From: Ricinus communis
Taxonomy: Eukaryota; Streptophyta; Magnoliopsida; Malpighiales; Euphorbiaceae
Length of the DNA stretch: 64,000 bases
Assembly: GCF_019578655.1 (NCBI RefSeq)
Contig: NC_063258.1
Location: forward strand, 11,846,802 to 11,910,801
Direction: 5' to 3'
This document shows, in pieces, positions 30,795 to 41,660 of the stretch (positions within the stretch are counted from its first letter, which is position 1; every line of letters starts with the position of its first letter). The position numbers and the translations under genes are program-made. Under the pieces are notes generated by a model. The model was not told where the DNA came from and did no database searches. It saw nothing but the letters and a program-made list of their open reading frames with translations.

Positions 30795-32257
30795 TGATGT
30801 GCATAGTTTTACATATATTTGTTTGCATATTATTATGTTTTTTCTTAGCAATTATTGTGCTTTTATTCCAATATCACCTGTGTTTTATGTTCTTTTGCAT
30901 TTCAGAAGAATTTATAGGACCATCATCAATGTTTGAGCAATTATAGATCAATACATGCAAAAACATATGGTAATTCATCAAAATTGGATAAGGGCTCACA
31001 TGTCAAACATTAAGCACGGCCTAGGTCAAGGCCGTGTTGGACTCTGGCCGTGACCAACCATTAGCCTTTGATCCTCAAATGTGGCATTTTGGGCACAGTT
31101 TCGCGGGTGTTACGGCCTCCAGCATGGCCCATGGTGTTCCAACACCAGCAGGGGCACGGGGCCAAGAAGAAAACCTAACTTGCGAGATCCGAAGGTTCAG
31201 CACTGCCTGGACTACGGTCGTGCTGACCAACATGGCCATGACCATGGCCGTGCAGTGACAATTATATAAGGAAAGCAATTTCTTGAGCAAGAAAAAGAAA
31301 GGAGGAGGAAAGTTTTAGCGGCTGGTTCGGTCTTTGCAGAGTACTGAGTTCGGGAGAGAGTTGTAGAGAGTGAGAACCCTAGAATCATAAGGTACTGAAT
31401 GCAAAACAATAGTGGAGCAAATCGACAGGCAACTGGGGAGATCAATCGTAGTGCATATTCAGATTTGGAGTTGTTCATCCAATTCGAGAGAAAAGGGTGT
31501 ACATGTTTCATTTTCATTATTCTTTCATTGTAATTGATTTTCTAGTTGTTCTAAACATAAATATGTGTAGCTAGATCAGTTAAATACATTTGGATTTCTT
31601 TACTATGTTGGCTTAGTATGAAATTGTTGGATTTCTTGAGTTTATTTCTGTATCCTTCTTGCTTTCAGTATTAATAAGATAATGCAGTATTCATGAGACG
31701 TTGTGAATTGTGGTGTTTAGATTGCTTGATGTGATTGAGAAGTCTATTTGGCAGTTGGAATTTTGAATAGCAAGAACCGGTTAATAATCACTTATAGATA
31801 AGGATAATTAACTAGCCGAATTAAAGCTTAATACTAATTTAAGAATCAATCGTTAGAAAGAGATTCCAACTTTAGGTTCTTGAGTTTAGGAATTCAGTTA
31901 TCTCGAGAGAGAAACCGAATTCAATTAAGAATTCGCCCACGGGTAACATAATTAGACTCATCAATCTGTTATCTTTTATTTGATTGCCAACTAGTCTAGG
32001 TTCCCTTTGGGTTTGCTTTCTTGTCTTGATTATTTCATTTATCCATTCAGTCATGCATCTCACTTAGAACTCAGCTTCTAGTTATTAGGAAATTTAGACA
32101 TTATTCATCATTCATTTTAGGCTAATATAACAGAGAAAAAAGTAGTAACTCTGGGCTTTCACTTTCCTAAGGGATACGACCTTGATACTCGCCATATGTG
32201 CTTGACTGCATCGATAGGTTCACTGCCTTAGATTGTAACTACACAAATAGCCTATCA
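30795..32257 (+). repeat. 3' LTR of element III (1463 bp)
   Basis: TGATGTGCAT...GCCTATCA, matching 26299-27711. It holds an extra CATGGCCATGACCATGGCC segment at about 31228-31252. TATATAA is at 31263-31269. Open frames in the CpG block are not genes. Confidence 0.93.
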
Positions 32258-32262
32258 TGCAT
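32258..32262. repeat. target-site duplication, right (TGCAT)
   Basis: Matches 26294-26298; the A2 frame resumes at 32263. Confidence 0.95.
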
Positions 32263-33470
32263 CGACTGGCAGGCATTGGAGATAGGTGGCCTAGCTACTG
32301 AGGTACGAGAGTTACTTTAGATTCCAGCTTTTGAGGCATTCTTCGGCATTGTGGAGCCCACTTACAAGGACTACATACTTGAGTTCACCTCTACTTTCTT
32401 CCTTTAGACACAGATCAGGGACTGGTCGCACCCAAAAGCTATTTTATTTTGGTTAGGGGGCAGACTTACATGATGAGTATTCCCCAGTTTGGTGTTGCAC
32501 TTGACCTCTATGATCAGGCGACCATAGAATCAGATGATTTTAGAGGTTCCTTATACAATCCGGGAGTTTCTTTTGACAAGGCCTGGGTGATCATCTTAGA
32601 AGTGGACAAGCCTTCCTACCTGACCAAGTCCAAGGCGTCCAGCCTCTCTGATAGCCTATGGCATCTTCACTGCTTGCTCGTACATACATTGACAGGGCGA
32701 GGGGACAGTTTTGGAGTGGTCACCTAGCCTGATGTATTCTATTTATGGGCCCTGCATGAGAGGAGGAGGGTGAACATGATGTATATGTTAGCTCAGTAGT
32801 GCAAGACTGTGATTGGGGACCCGAAGAAGAATTGGATCTGTTTCGGACCTTCTGTGACTAGGATTGCTAGGAGGATGGAGCTACTAAACAGAGCTCTGCT
32901 GGATGAGTTGACGCTTATGGGCGAGATAACCCCTGCTGGCCTCTCTACTATGCAGCATATGAGGATGATCACTCGGAGGATAGGGCCCCTAGGACCAGAG
33001 AACATACTTATTCGGTTGATAGCCTGGGCAGCTCGGGAGGAGCAGAGGGAGCACCCAGACCTACAGATATTCTTGGCTCCTCCCTACCTTCATCCTCATC
33101 AGCTCCTTGGCCATCTCACGTGCATTGATGGTGGCCGTGAGATTTGATCAGTTCTTGACGTCAAAGAATGATGTGCACATGATAGGTTCGACAGGTTTGA
33201 GTAGGAGGTTAGAGCGTAGTTCCAGCATTTTGATGCTAGGTAGAGGCAGATTCTAGATTTGCTACATATGCAGTTGGCCTAGGGAGACAGGATAGAGGCA
33301 ACCTTACAGCAGAATAGGATGGATGATTTTGACTTTGCTGATTTTGGCGAATATTTTCCACCTCCAGCAGCCAATGATGCACCTCCTCCAGCAGCCCCAC
33401 CTCCACCACCTTCGCCACCACCACCAACCTAGCAGGATGAGTACGACAGTATCTCTTTTCCTTTTTTATG
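32263..33470 (+). pseudogene. ATHILA ORF1-like post-pol protein, main part (A2)
   Basis: DWQALEIGGLATEVREL, FEAFFGIVEPTYKDYILEF and LGGR-like lead to MSIPQFGVALDLYDQ and, in the open frame at 32449-32727, KPSYLTKSKASSLSD and the later LTGRGDSFGVV. 32809-33147 continues in another frame with RIARRMELLNRALLDEL. The tail is proline-rich (33360-33430). This is the best preserved of three copies of a family resembling ATHILA ORF-1. Stops at about 32320, 32405 and 32727. Role unknown; it would be a second product made downstream of pol. Confidence 0.7.
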
Positions 33471-34526
33471 TACTTAATATGTTGCTTCCTAATTCTTTTA
33501 TACACCACGGATAGTCTGTCCTTCAAATGTGGGGTGGGTAAGTCGTTTTGGATTTTATTTTTCTTATATTTTCTTATTGTTATGTAATGTATTATTGATG
33601 ATGTTAGCTTTTTGTTTATCTTCGAAAGATTGATAGTTATGATTTTGAGCATGAGGTTTTTCCTCCTTATTGTTTGTTGCTTTTGGAATATTATTGAATA
33701 ATTTTTAGTTTATCATAGTCGCTGGGTTAAACTAGTGTTACTTGACCATTTTTTAAGTCAGTTAATTTGAATTTGATTAGTTGTTGTGTTTGTATATGAA
33801 TTGATTAAATGACGATTTGATTAATGGTATTTGGACATCTTATGCAAATCTACACACTTAAATTGTGAGTTTTTGAACCTAATTGAGCATATATCATAAA
33901 TGCTCATTTTTCCTTGTTTGAGTGTGCATTGTACTCTTCTTATTTCTAGAACTTGCTCGGTAATACTTGTTGAGGTCACATGAACAATCAAATGTTATAA
34001 GATGATAAAGGCACTTAGGATTCACCCTTGTAACCAAAAGCCAACCTATAAATATTTTCCATTAGTTAGCCAAGTTTGAGCCTATTCACTTTCTTCATTT
34101 TTATCATTTTTATTTTATCATCACACTTTGTTAAGCCTTTCATCGGTTGATCCCTATTCTATTTCTGGAATTTTTGCAATGTGTTCATTGAATTGTTGGA
34201 TAAAATGTCAATTTTATGAGTACTTTGAATTCACTAAGTCCCTCAAAAATTTAGTTTAGATGCTCCCTTCAATCCAAAATAAAAATCTATTGCTTAAAAA
34301 AAAGTACTTGATTGAGTATTCATTCAATATTCACCTTTTGAGCATCTTGTTTTAGAGATTTTCGAACTATAGTGAATTTAATTACCTTTGTTTGGCATTT
34401 AATCCTTTTTGAGCTGACATTGGAAGGAAGGCATTGCAAAAATTCTAGAAATTATTTACACCTCACTCCCAAATTTCCATACCTATACCTAAGCCCCATT
34501 TTAACCCTTCTAAAGACCCTTTGATT
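33471..34526 (+). other. 3' noncoding region of A2
   Basis: Contains the internal polypurine-like AAATGTGGGGTGGG (33525-33538), the conserved block 33860-34110 and AT-rich sequence that in elements I and III leads to the 3' LTR. Here it breaks off after TAAAGACCCTTTGATT and runs into A2' on the other strand. Confidence 0.65.
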
Positions 34527-35105
34527 GTGATGATCTAAGGATTGTCTCATAGAATGATTCAAATCAAAAGTGACAGTTTCATCCCCTATCCTAAGCTTAA
34601 GCTTCCCATCACAAACATCTATAATAGCCCTAGATGTTGCAAGGAATTAAAGGTATGTTACTCTCACCATCCATATCCATGATCATAAAGTCAATAGGAA
34701 ATATAAATTTGTCAACCTTAATGAGTATGTCCTCCACAATACCCCTAGGATACTTAATAGTCCTATCAACTAACTGTATGCTAATCCTAGTGGGTTTCAT
34801 CTCACCTAGCCCAACTTGGTAAACAAACCATACGACATTAAATTAATCCTAGCTCCTAAGTCAGTTAAAGCATTGCTAATTGTCAAATTACCAATCACAC
34901 AAAGGACAGTAAAACTCCCTGGATCATGCTTCTTCTCTAGCAATTTGTTTTGAAGTATAGCTGAACACTCCTCATTTAAAGTCACGATCGCCAAGTCCTC
35001 TAACTTCCTATTGTTGCTAAAGATTTCCTTTAAGAACTTTACATACTTGGGCATCTGCGAAATAACTTCAAGAAAAGGTAAGTTAATTCGCAGTTGTTTA
35101 AACAA
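34527..35105 (-). pseudogene. Athila-type retropepsin region (A2')
   Basis: FKQLRINLPFLEVISQMPKY, DPGSFTVLCVIGN, then the active-site motif DLGARINLMS (DLGAS in the family), a stop at about 34806, and DRTIKYPRGIVEDILIKVDK in the following frame up to GDETVTFDL-like at about 34575. Closely related to 172-984. It breaks off about 20 codons before the end of homology with element I. Confidence 0.75.
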
Positions 35106-37029
35106 GTCAAGAAACTTAATGAAATACTAATCGACTTTCTCCTGCTTCAACCTGGCAGGATATGGGATAGGGGGCTGGTATTCCCTCAGAGGACTCTTCT
35201 TCTTGGCCTCTATCTTCTCTAGCTCCATCACCTTGCTATCTCCATCTTTCCTACCCGAATCTTCCTGCACAACATCATCATTAGAAATAGGAATATACTT
35301 AAAAAATTGAAAGGCAATAAATAAAATTACTTGTTTACACCAATCACTAAATAACATGTTTATGCATTTAGTGTATAAAATTAAAAATTCAAAACAAATG
35401 AAAACAATATGAACCTGCTATTAATAGGGTTGGTATTTGGTAAACCTATCATTAACAATATAAGCCTGCCTACCAACATAAGTAATTAAGTTTCACCGAT
35501 CATCCAATACAATCTGGGAGTCAAAGAGGATCAACCAAAAAAAATATCTCAGAAGATTAACAAAAGAAAAGAAATTAAGATAAAATGAAGAAACTTGATT
35601 AGAATCATATCTATGAATAAAGTGACAGCCTTCACGTGCTCTCTCGGGTTAGACTCCGTATTACTAGGCAAAGTCCCTGGCTGCCTCTCAGTCATCATCT
35701 TAGAAATCTAGCCTATCTGATTCTCCAAGTTTTGAATGGACGCCTGTTGATTTCTAAGAGTTGCATCCATTTACTGGAATCTAGTCTTTGAAGCGGACAC
35801 AAACTTCATCATCAGCTAATCTAAGTTAGGCTTTTTCTCTTGAGCCTGAGGAGACTGAGGTAGGAGAACAAATTGTTGCGACTATTGATGTAGTTGCTGA
35901 AACCCTGGTGGCCCCTGGTTGTTGTTCCTCCATCCGAAGTTCGGATGATTTCTCTATCCCGGATTATAGGTGTTTCTATTCGGGTTGTTTTGTTCCCTAG
36001 GCTGACTTTCCATATAGTCCACCTATTCATGGTTAGATAAAGAAGAAGAAGCAAACATATCTCCGATATCTGATTACTCTGACCACAAAACTCACAGCTT
36101 CCTTGAGCTGCTTGGACAAGCATCTGGAGTTGATCAAGTTTCTTGGATAATAACTCCACTTGAGCTGCCAAGGCTGCAGTGGCATCCAACTGGTGTACAC
36201 TCCCTTGACCTCCCATTCTGCTCCTAGTAGTGTGCCACTGGTAATTGTTTTTGGCCATCTCCTCAATTAAGCTTTGGGCTTACTCTGGTGTCTTGTTGCT
36301 CAAAGAACCACCTGCAGCTGCATCTACCATCTGCTTAGTAGCCAAATTCAAACCATTATAAAAAGTTTGTACCTGTAACCACATTGGTATTCCATGGTGT
36401 GGGCAGCATTGCAGTATGTCCTTGTACCTCTCCCAAGTGTCGTACATCAACTCATTATCAAACTGCACAAAAAAAGATATGTCATCTCTAAGTTTAGCAG
36501 TTTTAGAAGGAGGAAAGTACTTAATTGAAATTTTTCTGCCAAAGAATCTCAGATAGTGATAGTGTTAGGAGGTAGTGACTGTAGCCACTCCTTTGCTCTA
36601 TCCCTCAAGGAAAATGGGAACAAATGGAGATGAATTGCATCGTCTGTTGTCCTATTAATCTTGAAGGTATCACGAATCTCTAAGAAACTTCCTATATGTG
36701 CATTAGGATCCTCATCTCGCAAGCCTCCAAACTAAATCATTTGCTGCACCATCTAAATAACATTAGGCTTTATTTCAAAATTATTGGCGGCAACAGCCGG
36801 TCTCATAATGCATGTTCATATCCTCTCCAACGATGGTTTCCCCTTCCTTTATTGTCATTGTTATTGTTGGCATCTGCCATCTCTACTATAATATTTCCGG
36901 ACTCACTCTTATGTATGGATTTTCTAACCTGAATCTCTTCTTCCTCTACATTCAATCGCTTTCTCAATTGCCTGAGGGATCGCTCTGGTTCTAGTAGAGG
37001 GTCTACTAGATCAAGATTGGACCTCCTGG
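35106..37029 (-). pseudogene. gag (A2')
   Basis: ATG at 37029 gives MTRRSNLDLVDPL and LRKRLNVEEEEIQVRKS. Further on are FDNELMYDTWERYKDIL and CCPHHGIPMWLQVQTFYNGL (about 36340-36470), NKTPE, NNYQWHTTRSRMGGQG, then a short Cys region FVVRVIRYR-type, ending with EDSGRKDGDSKVMELEKIE at about 35240. Same Athila Gag as A2 at 19751-21347. An extra 330 bp lies at 35297-35625. Confidence 0.8.
35297..35625. other. unexplained insertion in A2' gag end
   Basis: Compared with A2 (21178-21215), about 30 bp after CACTTT is replaced by about 330 bp of AT-rich sequence (TTTAATTTTATACAC, GTTTACCAAATACCAACCC in minus-strand sense). No terminal repeats, coding frame or similarity to other parts of the window found. 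Confidence 0.5.
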
Positions 37030-37164
37030 TCATACACTACCTGAAACAATAAATAACCAACAACACAAATGAATAAAAGAAGAAATTGAACAAAAAAATA
37101 AAGAATAAATAGTAAATGGCTAAATTAACAAGAATACACAGTTCACAATATTTCTCAAAATAAC

Positions 37165-37182
37165 TCCCTGGCAATAACGCCA
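37165..37182 (-). promoter_or_regulatory. primer-binding site, tRNA-Asp type (A2')
   Basis: Minus strand TGGCGTTATTGCCAGGGA, 14 of 18 bases as recalled for tRNA-Asp, 6 bp after the LTR end. Confidence 0.75.
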
Positions 37183-37188
37183 ATAACT

Positions 37189-38681
37189 TGATGGCTCGCT
37201 AACATGACTACCAATCTACAGACAAGTGCACTTATCGAATGTAATCTAGCTATGGCAAGTATCAATATTGTATCCCACGGGAACTGAGAAACTACTGCTA
37301 CTACGCTATTCCTATTATCTAACCAATCAAAAGGTGGTGAAGATTATTAACTAAAAATGATTAAGAATGCAATTGAAAGCTAAATTTTAACAAAGAGAAT
37401 GAAAGTTAAAAAAAGGATAATAAGATGAGTTAACACAATTAGGGATCACTCTAGCTAGCCGGCTTACAAACAATAATTTATGAATTGATTTATTAAGAAT
37501 TGCGATATGTGAATAATTTCTTGAATGAATTGGCTTCTCTCTTGAGTTAACCAATAACCCTAAAGATCTAAAGTTAGAATCTCTTCCTAACAATTGATTT
37601 TAGAATAGCATTAATCTTTAAATTATGCTAATAAGATGTCTAGTTCTTATTCTAGTAAGCTATTACACTTATCTCTATGATGCAAATCACCTAATCACAC
37701 AAGCAGTTGTGCAAACTCAATTGAATTTCTCAATTACAAAGGAGTTCTCAAATTGATTCAATAATGAAGAGGAACAATAAATTTTATTATACTTTAATAA
37801 AAACTACAATCTTAAATCAATAATCCAATCATCTAAGCACCAAACAAGCCTAGCATGGCCAAAGATTGCTTGCAAATGGGTTTGATAGAGTTAGTTATAT
37901 GTGTTCATGATTAAAATAAAATAGGATGGAACACAAAGTTGATAAGAATTGAAAAGAACATGAACACCCTTTTCTGAAATGGTAAGATGCTATCCCCTCT
38001 TTTTAATAACTCTGTATCCACACTCTACAGCTCAATATTTCTTTCTTCTTTAGTTGAATCTTGGATCCAATCCTCAAGAACGGCTATCTTGATGATTTTG
38101 AAGTAGAATTCGTCTTCGCTTTCCTTTTCTTGATCGTTTGGAAGTTAGCTCTTAATGTCTATCTTGAATAGTCCAAAGTTCTCTTCTTCTCCTATGTTTT
38201 TCCCTTTTTTCCTTTTTTTTTTTTCTTTTGTTTTAACTTAGGTTTTGGGATCCAACAAGGCCTGGATTTAGGCCGTACTGAATCCATGTCGTGTTGATCT
38301 AAAAGTGTACATTTGGGCTTCTTCAGCACGACTTGGATTTGGCCGTGCTCCTCAGCACAGACATAGTCTTAGGCTGTGTCACTCTCGGAAACTATGTTGG
38401 AAATTGCTTTAAATTGCCATAGGAAAGGCATTTCAGCATGCCCTTTGACCCTAATCGTGCTCCTCAGCACGGGCGTGTTGAACAATCTAATGCGCCCGAT
38501 TCGTCCGTTTTTTCCCGATTTTGATCTGATTTCTCTCTAACTTTGATGATGTACCTAGAAAAACACCTAAGACATAAAAGAAACTAAAACAGGGTGGTCC
38601 TAATACAAAAAAATAAACATAAATTGCTTTAAAAATAACTCAAAATCAAGCATGCAAACATGTATACTATCAAGGATATCA
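37189..38681 (-). repeat. LTR of A2' (1493 bp)
   Basis: Minus strand TGATATCCTT...GAGCCATCA, aligned to 18112-19590. The CpG-rich block lies at 38270-38515. Confidence 0.8.
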
Positions 38682-38738
38682 ATTCGATTATGCATAATTC
38701 TTTTAAAATTAAAGGAGTCGATTTATAGTTATGCTAAG
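38682..38738 (-). repeat. T2' 3' LTR fragment, between A2' and T1
   Basis: Minus strand TAGCATAACTATAAATCGAC to AATCGAAT, matching 18055-18111. It continues at 46311 across T1. Confidence 0.8.
38734..38738. repeat. target-site duplication, left (CTAAG)
   Basis: Matches 46311-46315, flanking T1. Confidence 0.9.
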
Positions 38739-40098
38739 TATAACACCCCAACTCAAACTTCCCATTGAATAGCAATATATATATATATATATATATATAT
38801 AACTTTATAAACATAATTTACTACTTAGTTACAATATACATTCATACAATTTAAGTGGCATGACATACTTAATATATATAAGAAATATTTACACAAGAGT
38901 TTAATTCACACAAGTTCCCAAAATGCCCTAATGCTTTAGATAACTCCTCCGCCCACCGATAATATTGATGATGCAAAAGAGCAATGCACACCTAAGGCTA
39001 TCTACAACCGCACTAACTCGAAAAAAAAATTGCTAAGGAATGAGCTAGCGACTAATAAGCATTTAATTTACTAAACTATAGTATATTAGGCTAGAATTAT
39101 CAAATCTTTATCAATACGTAAAATTATACCAACACTTAACTAACAATCACAAAATCAACCATTTCGATTATTCTCATAAACATATAATTTCATCTCACGT
39201 AATGCAAATAATCTTAAACTCAACCAAGTCAAATAATTCAATTCCACATTATTTCTATCAAATTAGGATCGATGACTCATCCTTACATTTCCTCACATTT
39301 TAAATTTCAAGAACCACTTGACAAGACTATCCGCCTCTTGCCATCTCACATACTCGGGTAGCTATCCGGCTCGACTTTCCCGATCACACAATATCCATAT
39401 AAAAGTCATCAATCCTTAATCACAATCATTTCACTTCACAACACATCACAATCAATTCACTTCACAACACATCACAATCAATTCACTTTATAACAAGCCA
39501 AAAATATAACTAATATCAACTCAGTCAACCAAGAAATTATCAAGTAATCAAACAGCAGTCCCTACTCAATATACACAAAGTTTAGTCTATTAAATACTTA
39601 CCAAAAGTTATAGGATAACAAAGTAATCCTATTCTTTTTCTCTTACCACTTCCTTGCCTTTGGATGAACCTTTGTTTTCCTTGATTAAGAAAGCCCAAAT
39701 CTTTCAAGCTTAAAAGAAGAATTTGATTTTCACTTACTAAAAGTTTTGTAGAGTTTGATTTGGAAAATCAAAGTTGAAGAAGGAAAGGAAAAAAAATGAG
39801 AGAGACAAAGAAGAAAAGGAAATTGGAAAGCATACGTAGATAAGAACAAATGAAAGAGGTGGTATATTGGTGTGGAAATAGGCAAATTACAATTTAATCC
39901 TCTTTCTTTCTAACTTTTCAATTTAGTCCAAAATCATTACTTTTCAATTAAATCAATATGTAACTAAATAATTTATTTATCTACCACATAATATAATAAA
40001 ATAGATCATATATAATCATGATACAAATGACATGTTTAATGACATGCTAATGAATATTAATTATTAATAAAAAGAAATAAATAAATTTGGTTGTGACA
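38739..40098 (-). repeat. 3' LTR of T1 (1360 bp)
   Basis: Minus strand TGTCACAACC...GGTGTTATA (TG...TA ends, identical in the other LTR). Contains an AT-dinucleotide run at about 38775-38800, longer than in the 5' LTR. Confidence 0.93.
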
Positions 40099-40115
40099 AT
40101 TCCTACCCACTTAAA
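40099..40115 (-). promoter_or_regulatory. polypurine tract (T1)
   Basis: Minus strand AAATTTTTTAAGTGGGTAGGAAT-type stretch after TTCGAGGACGAAAT, the usual Tekay sequence before the 3' LTR. Confidence 0.7.
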
Positions 40116-40119
40116 AAAT

Positions 40120-40605
40120 TTCGTCCTCGAAATTAACTAATCGCCAATGACATGCCAAATAAGCTCCTATTTATCCATCATATGTTTCTCTACTTCCCAA
40201 GTTGCTTCCTTAGATGAATGTTGACTCCATTTCACCTTTACCATAGGAATTTCCTTGTTTCTTAATTTTCTAACCCTGGCCTAATATCCTGAATCGGTTC
40301 TTCAACATATGTGAGTTTCTCGAAACTTCAATTTCAGTATCTTGATGACATGGCTAGGATCGATCGATATCGTCGGCATAGAAATATGGAAAACATTATG
40401 TACTTGAGCTAACTCCGGGGTAATGCAAGTCTATAGGCTAAAGGACCAACCCGCTCTAAAATCTCATACTACCGATATATCGAGGACTTAGTTTACCTTG
40501 TTTACCAAATCGAAGGATACCCTCCATGGTGATACTCTCAAGAAAACCTTATCCCCAACTTCATACTCAATTTCCTTCGTGTTTATCTCGCATAGCTTTT
40601 CCTGT
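40120..40605 (-). pseudogene. integrase tail and chromodomain (T1)
   Basis: Broken frames give, near 40240-40180, KEIPMVKVKWSQHSSKEATWE, a chromodomain signature (VKWxxH...EATWE) that in Tekay elements binds modified histone H3 and guides insertion to heterochromatin. The GPY/F-type part (AYRLA, VFHISMLRKY-like) lies at 40340-40460, frameshifted. Confidence 0.65.
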
Positions 40606-41330
40606 CTATCTTGTGCGGCCTTGATACATTGCTTCGCAACTTGTATCTTGTCTCTTGTTCTTGAATAATTTCAGACCTTCCAATTGTCTCAACCCTTCTA
40701 CATCCCAACATATAGGGCTTCTACATTTTCTCCCATATAATGCCTCGTATGGTGGCATACCAATACTAGAATGAAAACTATTATTATAAGCAAATTCCAT
40801 AAGTGGTACTGCTCATCCCAATTTCCGCTATACTCTAATGCACAAGCCCGTAACATGTCTTCAAAAGTTTGAATAGTTCTCTCAGATTGCCCATCTGTTT
40901 GAGGATGAAAAGCAAGATCGAAATGCAATTTAGTTCCCATTGCCACTTGTAAGCTCTTCCGAAATGAGATGTAAACCGAGGATCCCTGCTTGAAACAATG
41001 GAGATAGGTACACCATGCAACCTAACAATTTCTTTCACATACAAGTTGGCTAGCTTATCCAATGAATCATTCTCTTGAATAGGTAAAAGTGCGCGATTTT
41101 GTTAACCTATCAACTATTACCCAAATAGCATCATTTCTCCTAAAAGTGCGAGGCAAACCAACAACAAAGTCCATAGTAATTCTTTCCCATTTCCACTCGT
41201 ATAATTAAAGATTGTAATTTACCCGCAGTGATTGATGTTACTCTTTCACTTGTTGACAAGTTAGGCATTTAGCTACATATTCTGCAACTTCCTCTTCATG
41301 CCCGACCACCAATAATGTGGCTTCAAATTG
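40606..41330 (-). pseudogene. integrase core (T1)
   Basis: [21 protein letters not shown] at about 41180, DKLANLYVKEIVRLHGVPIS (41060), then IVSSRDPRFTSHF, where the catalytic aspartate of SDRDPRF reads serine, FHPQTDGQSERTIQTFEDML with the glutamate intact, and MEFAYNNSFHSSIGMPPYEALYGRKCRSP in minus-frame pieces. Clearly Tekay/Del. At least four shifts. Confidence 0.85.
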
Positions 41331-41660
41331 TTATACATTTTGTACTCCCTGGTGCATTGAATAAGGAGAATTGTGAGCCTCCCAAAGAATCTTTTGTTTC
41401 AATGCGGCTACATTAGGTACATATACTCTGGTTTTCATAACCCACATTCCATCATCTCGCTCGATTAGTTCACTTGTCTTACCATCTTGCACCTTCTTCT
41501 CAGAATCTCTTAAGTATGCATCACTACCTTGTGCATGTTTGATCTCATCTAGTATCCGGGGACTAGTCTTCATTGTAGTCAATAATACCCCATTCTTTAT
41601 AGAAAAATGCATATCCATAGCTCTTAGCGAAATTAAGGAACTCATCTGATATGAAATCAT
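41331..41660 (-). pseudogene. RNase H-integrase linker and zinc-binding start (T1)
   Basis: A 109-codon open frame: LISLRAMDMHFSIKNGVLLT, DAYLRDSEKKVQDGK, WVMKTRVYVPNVAALKQKIL, then EAHNSPYSMHQGVQNV, the first half of the H-H-C-C zinc-binding domain. Normal Tekay order between RNase H and integrase. Confidence 0.8.

Larger units (their letters stand above)
26299..32257 (+). mobile_element. full-length non-autonomous Athila A1 element (element III, 5959 bp)
   Basis: Two LTRs (1413 and 1463 bp), a tRNA-Asp-type primer site, polypurine tract and a perfect 5-bp target duplication, TGCAT, in the A2 ORF1-like frame. The 3.1-kb interior has only a gag-derived reading frame and noncoding sequence, with no protease, RT, RNase H or integrase. 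It must have moved using enzymes from an autonomous relative (inference). The LTRs are similar with scattered substitutions, so the insertion is younger than A2. Confidence 0.93.
18112..34526 (+). mobile_element. Athila-lineage element A2 (chimeric, 3' LTR missing)
   Basis: 5' LTR, tRNA-Asp-type primer site, gag, then a pararetrovirus-like fragment in place of protease and the start of RT, then RT-RNaseH-integrase, CpG-rich promoter-like block, ORF1-like pseudogene (split by element III) and the 3' noncoding region. It ends at an inverted junction with its own duplicate A2' near 34527, so the 3' LTR is missing. It was inserted in the LTR of T2, and the same insertion is present in the inverted arm. 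All coding parts have stops or shifts. Confidence 0.8.
34527..38681 (-). mobile_element. Athila element A2' (inverted duplicate of A2, 5' part only)
   Basis: Read on the minus strand: LTR, primer site, gag and protease, stopping in the protease C-terminus at the junction with A2. It lies in the same position of the T2 LTR as A2, so it is a duplicate, not a separate insertion. It keeps the protease that A2 lost to the capsid-like fragment. Confidence 0.8.

Noticed and set aside
38770..38800. AT-dinucleotide run as a possible element or origin
   Set aside because: Plain microsatellite inside an LTR, with length differing between the two LTRs of T1.
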